From Bacillota bacterium (GTDB lineage Bacteria; Bacillota; Clostridia; Peptostreptococcales; Anaerovoracaceae), in the NCBI GenBank assembly GCA_029006195.1, contig JAQXGH010000024.1, forward strand, positions 20,636-84,635: 64,000 nucleotides of DNA. Direction: 5' to 3'. Under the pieces are notes generated by a model that was not told the origin of the DNA, made no database searches, and worked only from the letters and a program-made list of their open reading frames with translations. Below, one piece after another: positions 27,341 through 34,531 of this stretch; the first letter of the stretch is position 1; each line of letters opens with the position of its first letter. The position numbers were made by a program, and so were the translations under genes.

Positions 27341-28270
27341 TTATATTACCTGGTAGTCCATGAATTCAATAATGCCTTCTTCAACGATATCCTTGATGTC
27401 ATCGTAGTTATGGATTTCATGTCTATAACCGCTGTAAAGTTCAGTAGTTACGATATGTCCAGTTTCAAGCAGCCAGTTTGATACCTGGTAAACGCCTTCA
27501 CCATAGTTGCCAACAGGGTCACAGTCGCCAGCGATGTTGTAAATCGGAAGGTCTACTGGTACTTTCTCAGCCCATTCCTTGCCTGTAATGCATTCCATCA
27601 TCTGAGTGAAGTCATAGAGTGAGCGGTTAGTTGTTGGTTTAGTGAAAGCATCGAAAGGGTCGTTAGCATGGTCGTACTGAACTTCGTATTCATCGCAAAT
27701 CCATTCGTTGCCAAATTCGATTTCTTCATCGCAGCGTTCGCACATCCATCCGAGCATCATTGCAGCCATTTCAGGATCACGTTCTTCACCTTTACCTTCA
27801 TCGATTGCCTTCTTCAGAACTTCAGCACTGTTTGCTGCGCCGCGGAACACTCCTGCAGTACCGCAGATAGTTACGCCTGCCAGTTCATCGCCGTACTTAG
27901 CAATATAGTCTCTAGCTATGAATGAGCCCATGCTGTGTCCATAGAGGAAGTATGGAAGGTTAGGGTACATTTCCTTAACAATCTTTGTAAGTGTATATTC
28001 ATCTTCCATCATAGTGTGAGGACCCTGATCGCCCCAGTCACTCCATACGTCGTTAACCATGGCAGTCTTACCATGTCCAACGTGGTCATCAGCAGCTACG
28101 ATGTAGCCGGCATCCATGAAAGCAACTATCATGTGGAAATATCTTCTTGAGTGTTCGCCAAATCCGTGGATCAGCTGAACGATTCCCAGTGGTTCGCATG
28201 CAGGTACATAAATCCAACCCTGAACATCGTCTCTCTTGTTATAAGACTTAAAACTCACTTCATGTAACAT
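27341..28270 (-). CDS. Alpha/beta hydrolase, lysophospholipase/monoacylglycerol-lipase-like
   Basis: Serine hydrolase of 309 residues. QLIHGFGEHSRRYFHM is the oxyanion-hole region of the monoacylglycerol-lipase-like group, YGHSMGSFIARDY holds the nucleophile Ser, NIAGDCDPVGNYGEGV the Asp and YRHEIHNYDD the His. No signal peptide is seen, so it is likely cytoplasmic. A CCTCC on the plus strand gives a strong ribosome site ahead of its ATG. It is the middle gene of the reverse operon, 24 bp after the XRE regulator. Confidence 0.88.
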   Translation of the reverse strand: MLHEVSFKSYNKRDDVQGWIYVPACEPLGIVQLIHGFGEHSRRYFHMIVAFMDAGYIVAADDHVGHGKTAMVNDVWSDWGDQGPHTMMEDEYTLTKIVKEMYPNLPYFLYGHSMGSFIARDYIAKYGDELAGVTICGTAGVFRGAANSAEVLKKAIDEGKGEERDPEMAAMMLGWMCERCDEEIEFGNEWICDEYEVQYDHANDPFDAFTKPTTNRSLYDFTQMMECITGKEWAEKVPVDLPIYNIAGDCDPVGNYGEGVYQVSNWLLETGHIVTTELYSGYRHEIHNYDDIKDIVEEGIIEFMDYQVI

Positions 28271-28294
28271 AGTAGGTCCTCCTTTTAATTAGTA

Positions 28295-28801
28295 TTAACC
28301 GTTGATGTAAGCCTTATGGGCTTTAACATACTTGTCTTTATTGATTTCACCATTTGCCATCTTCTTCTCAACGCAAAGCTGCAGCGCTTCGATGGTAACT
28401 GAAAGCTTCTCTAAAGTACCCTGGATCTTAACCAGATCTTCAATTTCATCATCATCGATTTTGCCATCAGCTGTTACATTAACAAGAATCTTCTCTAGAT
28501 CATTTACCTTGTAAATGGTATCGAGAAGCTGAAGGGTGATGCTAGGCAGATTGGTTTCCAGAACTTCAGGAACGTACTTTTCGCCGATTTCACATTCATT
28601 ATGACAGTAATAATTGCAAAGTTCAGGGCTGCAGTATGCCTTAGCCATCAGCGAAATATCCTGCGCTGTGGGCTTCTGTTTGCCGTTCTCAATGCGTTCA
28701 AGCTTATCATCTGACATATTCATAATTTCGGCTGCGGCTTCTCTAGAAAGGCCGGTATCTTTTCGTTTTTTCCTGTATTCACTTATTGCTCTTGACGCCA
28801 T
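28295..28801 (-). CDS. XRE-family helix-turn-helix regulator with a Cys-rich segment
   Basis: The N-terminal 55 residues form an XRE helix-turn-helix (YRKKRKDTGLSREAAAEIMN, then LERIENGKQKP). Next comes a cysteine cluster, CSPELCNYYCHNECEIG, which could bind a metal, and then a helical C-terminal domain of about 85 residues. I chose the start at 28801, behind GGAGGGA; an ATG seven codons upstream has no ribosome site. It heads the operon with the hydrolase and flavoprotein. Two 13-bp direct repeats upstream (28819-28831 and 28851-28863) are likely its own operators. Confidence 0.82.
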   Translation of the reverse strand: MASRAISEYRKKRKDTGLSREAAAEIMNMSDDKLERIENGKQKPTAQDISLMAKAYCSPELCNYYCHNECEIGEKYVPEVLETNLPSITLQLLDTIYKVNDLEKILVNVTADGKIDDDEIEDLVKIQGTLEKLSVTIEALQLCVEKKMANGEINKDKYVKAHKAYING

Positions 28802-28818
28802 CTTTCCCTCCGTATTAT

Positions 28819-28888
28819 GCAAAACCTGCGGACTTTTTCTGTGGATTTTCGCAAAGCCTGCGGTGTTAATTGGTGCTATTAAATTATA
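28819..28888 (-). promoter_or_regulatory. XRE operon promoter and direct-repeat operators
   Basis: On the minus strand a TATAAT (28883-28888) is followed by CCGCAGGCTTTGC (28863-28851) and CCGCAGGTTTTGC (28831-28819). The repeats differ at one base and are 32 bp apart, about three helical turns. They cover the transcript start and leader, a repressor-like position. Confidence 0.6.
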
Positions 28889-29449
28889 TCATATACACAA
28901 GGAAAGAGGAAAACAGCTTATACAAAACAATGATAGCTTTTAATAAATACACCTTCTCCAAAATTAATGATAAATAATACAACGAAAAACCCAAAAGAAC
29001 TGACGCATTAGTATGCGTCTTTTCTTTTTATGAAAAGCCGCATATAGTGTGTCAGTTTGCGATTATAGCGTAGTTTCTTCAGGTATGTAGATTTTATCCT
29101 TAAAAATGGGGGCAAGAATCTACACTGCATAGACTATACAGCATTACTTGGTAATAATACTGGACTTTATTTGTGGATGATTAATTCTTTATTTGTAGAA
29201 ACAGGGCAATTTCGAGTCGCTTTAATAGAATTGTACGCAATAATGGTCAACGGTTAGAAGAGGGGTGGCCCAGATGTAGATTTTCATATATCATATAATG
29301 CAGAAAATCTACAGTTACAAGCGAATTTAGAAATGCTTGTCAGATAAGTGAATGGATATACAGATGTGTGTATATTTTTAAGTAAAGAGGCTGAGTGTTG
29401 GTGCCAGTATTAGAGTTAGTATAAGAAATTTTGTTTTCATGCAAAGCCT
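28889..29449. other. Gene-free intergenic stretch with inverted repeats
   Basis: I find no coding sequence with a ribosome site in about 560 bases. It holds an orphan plus-strand hairpin with a T-run (GACGCAT / ATGCGTC, 29002-29019) that has no plus-strand gene before it, and four copies of TGTAGATT in two inverted pairs: 29086-29093 with 29117-29124, and an 11-bp perfect pair TGTAGATTTTC / GAAAATCTACA (29275-29285 with 29303-29313). The stretch may be a decayed gene or an untranslated RNA. Confidence 0.6.
29275..29313. repeat. Perfect 11-bp inverted repeat
   Basis: TGTAGATTTTC and its exact complement flank a 17-base AT-rich centre. A second, shorter pair of the same core is at 29086-29124. 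There is no T-run after it. Confidence 0.8.
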
Positions 29450-29478
29450 TTGATATGTTAACGATATTATACTATAAT
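29450..29478 (+). promoter_or_regulatory. Promoter of the 3-hydroxyacyl-CoA dehydrogenase gene
   Basis: TTGATA (29450-29455), 17-bp spacer, TATAAT (29473-29478). Start of transcription would be near 29485. Confidence 0.75.
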
Positions 29479-29519
29479 GTGCACGTGAAGTTTTGATGAA
29501 TATAAGGAAGGGGTTTAAT

Positions 29520-30449
29520 ATGAAAATTGGTATTGCAGGAGCAGGTACTATGAGCTCAAGTATGGCTATGATTTTTATGGAAAACGGCTATGACACACTT
29601 ATGCTGGTTCGTAATGACAAGTCGATCGCTAGAGCTACTAAGATTATCACTGATGCTGTAAACAATAAGCTTTCACAGGGTAAATTATCAGCCGAAGATG
29701 GAGATAGAATTCTGGCTTCAATGCAGTTTACTACTGAGATGACTGATATGGCCGACCGCGATATTATCATTGAATCAATTATTGAGGATCTGCCTACTAA
29801 GCAGGCTTACTGGAAGGAATTATCACAGGTAGTGAGCGAGGCTTGCATTCTGGCAACAAATACTTCAGGCCTTTCTATTAATAAGATCTGTGAAGGCGTT
29901 AAGGGCAAGAACAGATTCCTCGGAATGCACTGGTTTAATCCGCCTCATCTGGTTCCGCTTATTGAAATCATTTGCGGGGATGAGACTGATGAAGAATCAG
30001 CAGAAGCTGTTCGTCAGCTGGCGTTAAGTCTTGGTAAAAAGCCTGTTATCTGCCAAAAGGATGCTTTGGGATTCATTGCTAACAGACTTCAGTATGCTGT
30101 TCTTCGTGAAGCAATGGAAATCGTAGAAAGAGGAATCGCTACACCTGAAGCTGTTGATGATGCCATGAAGTATGGTTTGGGATTTAGATATGCGCTTTTA
30201 GGGCCTTTTGAAGTAACTGATCTTGGCGGTGTAGATGTATTCTATAAGATCTGCAAGTATCTGTTTGAAGATTTAAGTGATTCTAAGGTTCCTCAGGACA
30301 TGATCACTGATTGCTATGAAAACGGAAGACTTGGAGTTAAGTCAGGCGCCGGTTTCTATGATTATAGCGATGGCAGAGATAAAGAAGTTGTTAAGAGAAG
30401 AGATGAGCTTTTCGTTAAGATGTACGAAACATTTTATGAAAACAATTAA
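29520..30449 (+). CDS. 3-hydroxyacyl-CoA (3-hydroxybutyryl-CoA) dehydrogenase
   Basis: NAD(P)-dependent dehydrogenase of fatty-acid or butyrate metabolism, 309 residues. The N-terminal Rossmann loop is GIAGAGTMSSSMAMIF (the last Gly of GxGxxG is Ser here). ATNTSGLSINKI and LGMHWFNPPHLVPLIEI include the catalytic His; GFIANRLQYAVLREAMEI begins the C-terminal dimer domain. I chose ATG 29520 because AAGGAAGGGG precedes it. It is monocistronic, with no crotonase, thiolase or acyl-CoA dehydrogenase nearby, so the butyrate role is uncertain. Confidence 0.9.
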   Translation: MKIGIAGAGTMSSSMAMIFMENGYDTLMLVRNDKSIARATKIITDAVNNKLSQGKLSAEDGDRILASMQFTTEMTDMADRDIIIESIIEDLPTKQAYWKELSQVVSEACILATNTSGLSINKICEGVKGKNRFLGMHWFNPPHLVPLIEIICGDETDEESAEAVRQLALSLGKKPVICQKDALGFIANRLQYAVLREAMEIVERGIATPEAVDDAMKYGLGFRYALLGPFEVTDLGGVDVFYKICKYLFEDLSDSKVPQDMITDCYENGRLGVKSGAGFYDYSDGRDKEVVKRRDELFVKMYETFYENN

Positions 30450-30526
30450 ATATTAAATAAGTTATACGCATGATAGACGTTTACAGATTGCCAGGGAGGC
30501 GGAGGGAAATATATAAAACACACAAG

Positions 30527-30560
30527 AGGAGGGCGGTTTTTTACCGTTCTCCTAAATTTT
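30527..30560 (+). terminator. Terminator after the 3-hydroxyacyl-CoA dehydrogenase gene
   Basis: An 11-bp stem with two G-U pairs (30527-30537 with 30543-30553) and a T5 loop, followed by AAATTTT. Confidence 0.6.
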
Positions 30561-30593
30561 AGCAAAAAAATACAAAAAATTGACAATTAGGGG

Positions 30594-30622
30594 TTGCATT
30601 GTTGGACTTTCTTTGGTAATAT
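30594..30622 (+). promoter_or_regulatory. Promoter of tRNA-Asn/tRNA-Gly/5S unit
   Basis: TTGCAT (30594-30599), 17-bp spacer, TAATAT (30617-30622). Confidence 0.7.
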
Positions 30623-30652
30623 CTATCTTGCGTTCAGGAAATGAACAAATGC

Positions 30653-30727
30653 GCTTCATTAGCTCAATGGTGGAGCAACCGGCTGTTAACCGGTAGGTTC
30701 TAGGTTCGAGTCCTAGATGGAGCGCCA
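30653..30727 (+). tRNA. tRNA-Asn (GTT)
   Basis: Acceptor GCTTCAT pairs with ATGGAGC (one G-U), discriminator G, encoded CCA. Anticodon loop CTGTTAA gives GTT. D arm AGCTCAATGGTGGAGC and T loop TTCGAGTC are standard. Confidence 0.96.
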
Positions 30728-30731
30728 ATTT

Positions 30732-30806
30732 GCGGAAGTGGCTCAGGGGTAGAGCATCGCCTTGCCAAGGCGAGGGTCGCGAGTTCGAATCTCGTCTTCC
30801 GCTCCA
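30732..30806 (+). tRNA. tRNA-Gly (GCC)
   Basis: Acceptor GCGGAAG pairs with CTTCCGC, discriminator T, encoded CCA. Anticodon loop TTGCCAA gives GCC. It starts four bases after tRNA-Asn. Confidence 0.96.
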
Positions 30807-30825
30807 ATTTTTTTTAAAATAAAAT

Positions 30826-30938
30826 GTGGTGGCTATAGCGAGGAGGGCACACCTGTTCCCATACCGAACACAGAAGTTAAGCTCCTAAGCGCTGATGATA
30901 CTTGGTGGGTGACTGCCTGGGAAAGTAAGAAGTCGCCA
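30826..30938 (+). rRNA. rrf: 5S ribosomal RNA, not linked to 16S or 23S
   Basis: About 113 bases. The 5' end GTGGTGGCTATAGCG pairs with the 3' end (GTCGCCA region); CACACCTGTTCCCATACCGA and GAAGTTAAGCTC are the universal 5S blocks. It follows tRNA-Gly by about 20 bases and is followed by a T-run. No 16S or 23S is in the window. End points are approximate by a few bases. Confidence 0.93.
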
Positions 30939-31001
30939 TTTTTTATTTCTTTATCAGCAAGATGTTGTTTACAAAAAATTGAAAAAAATGGAATAAAACA
31001 C

Positions 31002-31030
31002 TTGCATTTATATGGATTGTTTGGTATACT
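31002..31030 (+). promoter_or_regulatory. Promoter of the tRNA-Thr/Pro/Phe unit
   Basis: TTGCAT (31002-31007), 17-bp spacer, TATACT (31025-31030). The -35 is identical to that of the first tRNA unit. Confidence 0.72.
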
Positions 31031-31065
31031 TATAAAAGTCAGCTGCTGAACGTAGCGACTAGATT

Positions 31066-31140
31066 GCTGGCGTGGCTCAACGGTAGAGCAGCTGATTTGT
31101 AATCAGCAGGTTGGGGGTTCGATTCCCTCCGCCAGCTCCA
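31066..31140 (+). tRNA. tRNA-Thr (TGT)
   Basis: Acceptor GCTGGCG pairs with CGCCAGC, encoded CCA. Anticodon loop TTTGTAA gives TGT. Confidence 0.96.
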
Positions 31141-31155
31141 ACTTAATATATATTT

Positions 31156-31232
31156 CGGGGTGTAGCGCAGTTTGGTAGCGCAACTGGTTTGGGACCAGTG
31201 GGCCGCGGGTTCAAATCCTGCCACCCCGACCA
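31156..31232 (+). tRNA. tRNA-Pro (TGG)
   Basis: Acceptor CGGGGTG pairs with CACCCCG, discriminator A, encoded CCA. Anticodon loop TTTGGGA gives TGG. Confidence 0.96.
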
Positions 31233-31249
31233 TTTTTTTCTAAATGTAT

Positions 31250-31325
31250 GCCCAGATAGCTCAGTTGGTAGAGCAGGGGACTGAAAATCCCCGTGTCCTT
31301 GGTTCGATTCCGAGTCTGGGCACCA
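31250..31325 (+). tRNA. tRNA-Phe (GAA)
   Basis: Acceptor GCCCAGA pairs with TCTGGGC, discriminator A, encoded CCA. Anticodon loop CTGAAAA gives GAA. Confidence 0.96.
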
Positions 31326-31350
31326 TTTATTTTTTGAAACGGATAGTAAT

Positions 31351-31382
31351 AAAGCGTGATGTTAATTGTCACGCTTTTTGCT
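31351..31382 (+). terminator. Terminator of the tRNA cluster
   Basis: Perfect 9-bp stem AAAGCGTGA / TCACGCTTT (31351-31359 with 31369-31377), then TTGCTTT. It also lies at the 3' end of the reverse topB gene and could serve both directions. Confidence 0.75.
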
Positions 31383-33218
31383 TTATATTTTATATTTTTT
31401 GTTTACCTTCATTTCATCAGGCATCGGAATTCTAGGCCTAATGTTTTTGCCGATGGTTTCAGCTATTTCCTTATAGATGGTATTAAGAGACTGACCTATA
31501 AGAGCTGATCCATTACCTATAGCTGTGGCTGCCGCAGAGAGTTCGACTGTTTTTTCTTTTGTCATGTCTATCTGAAGTTCGTCGAGAACATCTACAAGGT
31601 ATTCTCCATTAGGAGTGATTCTGTATGTCTTTTTATCCATTCTTATGAAACCGCGGTCTATGGCTTTAGCAATGATGCCTGCTCGTGTGGATTCTGTTCC
31701 AATGGACTTTCCTTCTCTTAGCTTCTTATATGTTTCATCCTCTGTTTCGAACTCCTTCTTAAAAGGATTTTCAAGCATATTATTCAGAGTTTCAACTGTG
31801 AAGTGGGCAGGAGGGGATGTCATCTTCTCTGTGATTTTCCATGGTCCAGGTAGAATCTCTCCTTTCTTGACCGGAGGCATTAGCTTATCGGATTTTGATC
31901 CTGTAAGTACTGACCATCCAGGCTGTTTCATTACTTCTCCGCTTGTCTTAAGTTCTTCCAGGGTGCCATCTATGCCGATTACCTCAAGAACGATTTCAGT
32001 TTTATCTACCAGGAAGTCTTCATCATAGAAATTGGCAAGGAAACGATTAAAGATAACGCCGTAGCATTTGGCTTCATTGCTGTCAGGATTCTTAAATACG
32101 TGAACTTTTGTCGTAGGTATGATTGCAGTATGCGCGCCTACTTTAGAGCCGTCAAAGACCTGTTTTGTGTCTCTGAACTGCATATGCTTAGCGCCGGCCT
32201 TAGTGTGAGCTTCTATTATCCCTTTGACCTTATCCTTTTCTGCCGGTGACAGGTATTCGGAGTCGGTACGGGGATAGGTTGTAAGGCCCGCTTCATATAG
32301 CTTCTGCGATAAGGCTAGAGTCTCATCAGCAGACCAGCCGAAACGTTTACTGCATTCGTTCTGAAGCTTTGTCTGTGAGAAGAGCTTAGGAGGTTTTTTT
32401 GTTACCTGACGCTTCTTGACGCTCTTAACCAAAGTGTCAGCTTTAAGGTATTCTTCAAGCTGCTTTTCGGCATTTGTTTTATCGTCGTGCTTAGGTTTAG
32501 ACATAACGCTTACATCTTCGGATAGAGGAAACTCCAGCTGATAGTAAGGAGACGGAACGAAGTTCCTGATTTCTCTATCACGCTCGCAGACGATCGCTAC
32601 AATGGCATCTATAACGCGTCCTACGTTCAGGAGAGAAACATTGCCTGTGTTAAGAGTAGCGTATCTTGTAAGGTTGATGCCGTATGACCAGTCTGAAACC
32701 TGTCTGAATCTTCCTTCAAGACTTAGATTCTTATATTCAGAGTTAGGCTTTCTGTCCTTTAGTCCCTGGCAAATCGTTTTATCTTCCAGGTCCTGTATCC
32801 AAAGTCTAGAAACGTTCACCTTAGAATCCTCGAGCTGATTAGCTGTAAGACCAAGCTGAATCAGGATTATGTCAACTATAATTTGACCTTCACGGTCAGG
32901 GTCTCCTGCATGTATGATCTCATCGACCTTGCCGCTTAAAGTTTTAATTGTTTCAACTCTGTCGCTACATCCGGGTTTCACGGTGTACTGGTATTTCTTA
33001 GGGAAGAATGGCAGGGTATCCTTACGCCATTTCTTCATAACAGGATCATAACCATCGGGTTCCAGAAGCTCATATAGATGTCCGAATGCGCTTGTGACAT
33101 AGAAATTCTGAGATTCCCAATACTCTTTCTTATTATTAAATTTTTCTCCGAAACCGCGCTCGATAGCTGTTTTTATCGAACGGGCCATGGATGGTTTTTC
33201 TGCTATTATAAGTTTCAT
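31383..33218 (-). CDS. topB: DNA topoisomerase III (type IA)
   Basis: Single-strand-passing topoisomerase, 611 residues. TOPRIM domain: IIAEKPSMARSI at the N terminus and AGDPDREGQIIVD (acidic metal site). LTTYPRTDSEYLSP holds the active-site Tyr. The segment usually read as GRVQTPTL is GRVIDAIVAIVCERDREI here, so the QTPT box is not conserved, which is notable. The C terminus is short and has no zinc fingers. There is no ribosome site before the ATG, but TATAAT/TATTAT boxes lie only 4-7 bases upstream (33223-33231), so the mRNA may be leaderless. Confidence 0.92.
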   Translation of the reverse strand: MKLIIAEKPSMARSIKTAIERGFGEKFNNKKEYWESQNFYVTSAFGHLYELLEPDGYDPVMKKWRKDTLPFFPKKYQYTVKPGCSDRVETIKTLSGKVDEIIHAGDPDREGQIIVDIILIQLGLTANQLEDSKVNVSRLWIQDLEDKTICQGLKDRKPNSEYKNLSLEGRFRQVSDWSYGINLTRYATLNTGNVSLLNVGRVIDAIVAIVCERDREIRNFVPSPYYQLEFPLSEDVSVMSKPKHDDKTNAEKQLEEYLKADTLVKSVKKRQVTKKPPKLFSQTKLQNECSKRFGWSADETLALSQKLYEAGLTTYPRTDSEYLSPAEKDKVKGIIEAHTKAGAKHMQFRDTKQVFDGSKVGAHTAIIPTTKVHVFKNPDSNEAKCYGVIFNRFLANFYDEDFLVDKTEIVLEVIGIDGTLEELKTSGEVMKQPGWSVLTGSKSDKLMPPVKKGEILPGPWKITEKMTSPPAHFTVETLNNMLENPFKKEFETEDETYKKLREGKSIGTESTRAGIIAKAIDRGFIRMDKKTYRITPNGEYLVDVLDELQIDMTKEKTVELSAAATAIGNGSALIGQSLNTIYKEIAETIGKNIRPRIPMPDEMKVNKKYKI

Positions 33219-33271
33219 GAGAATTATAATACCACGTAGCAGGGGGCCTTGTAAGGGAGGAATTGAGGACT

Positions 33272-33299
33272 TTGCATAAAAAAGTTCCTGTGCTAAGAT
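33272..33299 (+). promoter_or_regulatory. Promoter of sbcDC
   Basis: TTGCAT (33272-33277), 16-bp spacer, TAAGAT (33294-33299). The leader to the sbcD ATG is about 90 bases. Confidence 0.5.
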
Positions 33300-33394
33300 T
33301 GAGTCATAGTTATTATTGTCGTTATAGTAATTATTTTAATTGTAGGGTTCAATAAGCTGAAGGAAGCTATAGAAATAAAGAAAAAGGAGCATCA

Positions 33395-34531
33395 ATGAAA
33401 ATCATACACTTATCCGATCTTCATATTGGTAAAATTGTTAACGGATATAACATGAAAGAAGATCAGGAATACATACTCAAAAAGATTCTTAAGATTATAG
33501 ACGACGAATCACCTGATGCTGTTATTATAGCAGGTGATGTTTACGATAAATCCATACCTTCTGCGGAAGCTGTGGAGCTTTTTGATGATTTTTTAGTTAG
33601 GCTTGCAAAACGCAGCCTGCAGGTTTTTGTTATCAGCGGAAATCACGATTCTGCTGAGCGCTTAGCTTTTGGAAACAGACTCATAGATGCCAGCGGCATA
33701 CATATTTCTCCAGTTTATGACGGCAATGTGAGCTGTCATACTCTTATGGATGAGTACGGCCCTGTGAATTTCTATAGCCTGCCGTTTATCAAACCTATGC
33801 ACGTGAGAAGATATAGACCTGATGCTGAGATTGTCAATTACACGGATGCGATAAGAGAAGCTCTTTCGGATATAGAACTGGATAATGAAACTCGAAACGT
33901 TCTGATTGCTCACCAGTTTGTGACTGGCGCCGAGACTTCCGATTCTGAGGAAATCAGTGTCGGCGGCCTCGATAATGTGGATGCATCGGTGTTTGAAGGT
34001 TTTGCATATGTTGCACTGGGTCACATTCACAGACCTCAGAACATTAAAAGCGAGAGAATAAGATACTGCGGTACTCCGATCAAGTATTCCTTCTCGGAAG
34101 CGGGACATGCAAAGTCTGTAAGCGTTGTAGAGCTCGGCGCGGGAGATGCATTTGCTCTTAGAACCATTGATTTGGTTCCAAAGCATGATATGGTTGAAAT
34201 CAAAGGCACTTTCGATCAGATTATGGACAAGGCTTTTTATGAGAATACCTCGTATCAGGAAGATTACATGCACATTATCCTTACCGATGAAGATGATGTT
34301 CCTGATGCACTGACTAAGCTCAGAGTCGTATATAAGAACATGATGAAGATGAGTTATGATAATACCAGAACTCGTCATTCGCAGGAGATTTATGCTGCCG
34401 AAAACATAAACCAGAAGAGCGAGCTGGATCTCTTTAGAGAACTCTACGAAATGCAGAATGGCAAGGAAATGAGCGACGAACAGAATGAGTTCATGATTTC
34501 AATTATAGAAAAACTGAAGGAGGGCAGATAA
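33395..34531 (+). CDS. sbcD: Nuclease SbcCD subunit D (Mre11-like)
   Basis: Manganese-dependent nuclease subunit that, with SbcC, cuts DNA hairpins and protein-blocked ends. Calcineurin-like phosphoesterase motifs occur in order: HLSDLHIGK, AGDVYDKS, SGNHDSAERL, NVLIAHQF and ALGHIHRPQ. Length 378 is normal. AAAGGAGC precedes the ATG. The stop TAATG overlaps the sbcC start by one base, so the two subunits are translationally coupled. Confidence 0.97.
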   Translation: MKIIHLSDLHIGKIVNGYNMKEDQEYILKKILKIIDDESPDAVIIAGDVYDKSIPSAEAVELFDDFLVRLAKRSLQVFVISGNHDSAERLAFGNRLIDASGIHISPVYDGNVSCHTLMDEYGPVNFYSLPFIKPMHVRRYRPDAEIVNYTDAIREALSDIELDNETRNVLIAHQFVTGAETSDSEEISVGGLDNVDASVFEGFAYVALGHIHRPQNIKSERIRYCGTPIKYSFSEAGHAKSVSVVELGAGDAFALRTIDLVPKHDMVEIKGTFDQIMDKAFYENTSYQEDYMHIILTDEDDVPDALTKLRVVYKNMMKMSYDNTRTRHSQEIYAAENINQKSELDLFRELYEMQNGKEMSDEQNEFMISIIEKLKEGR

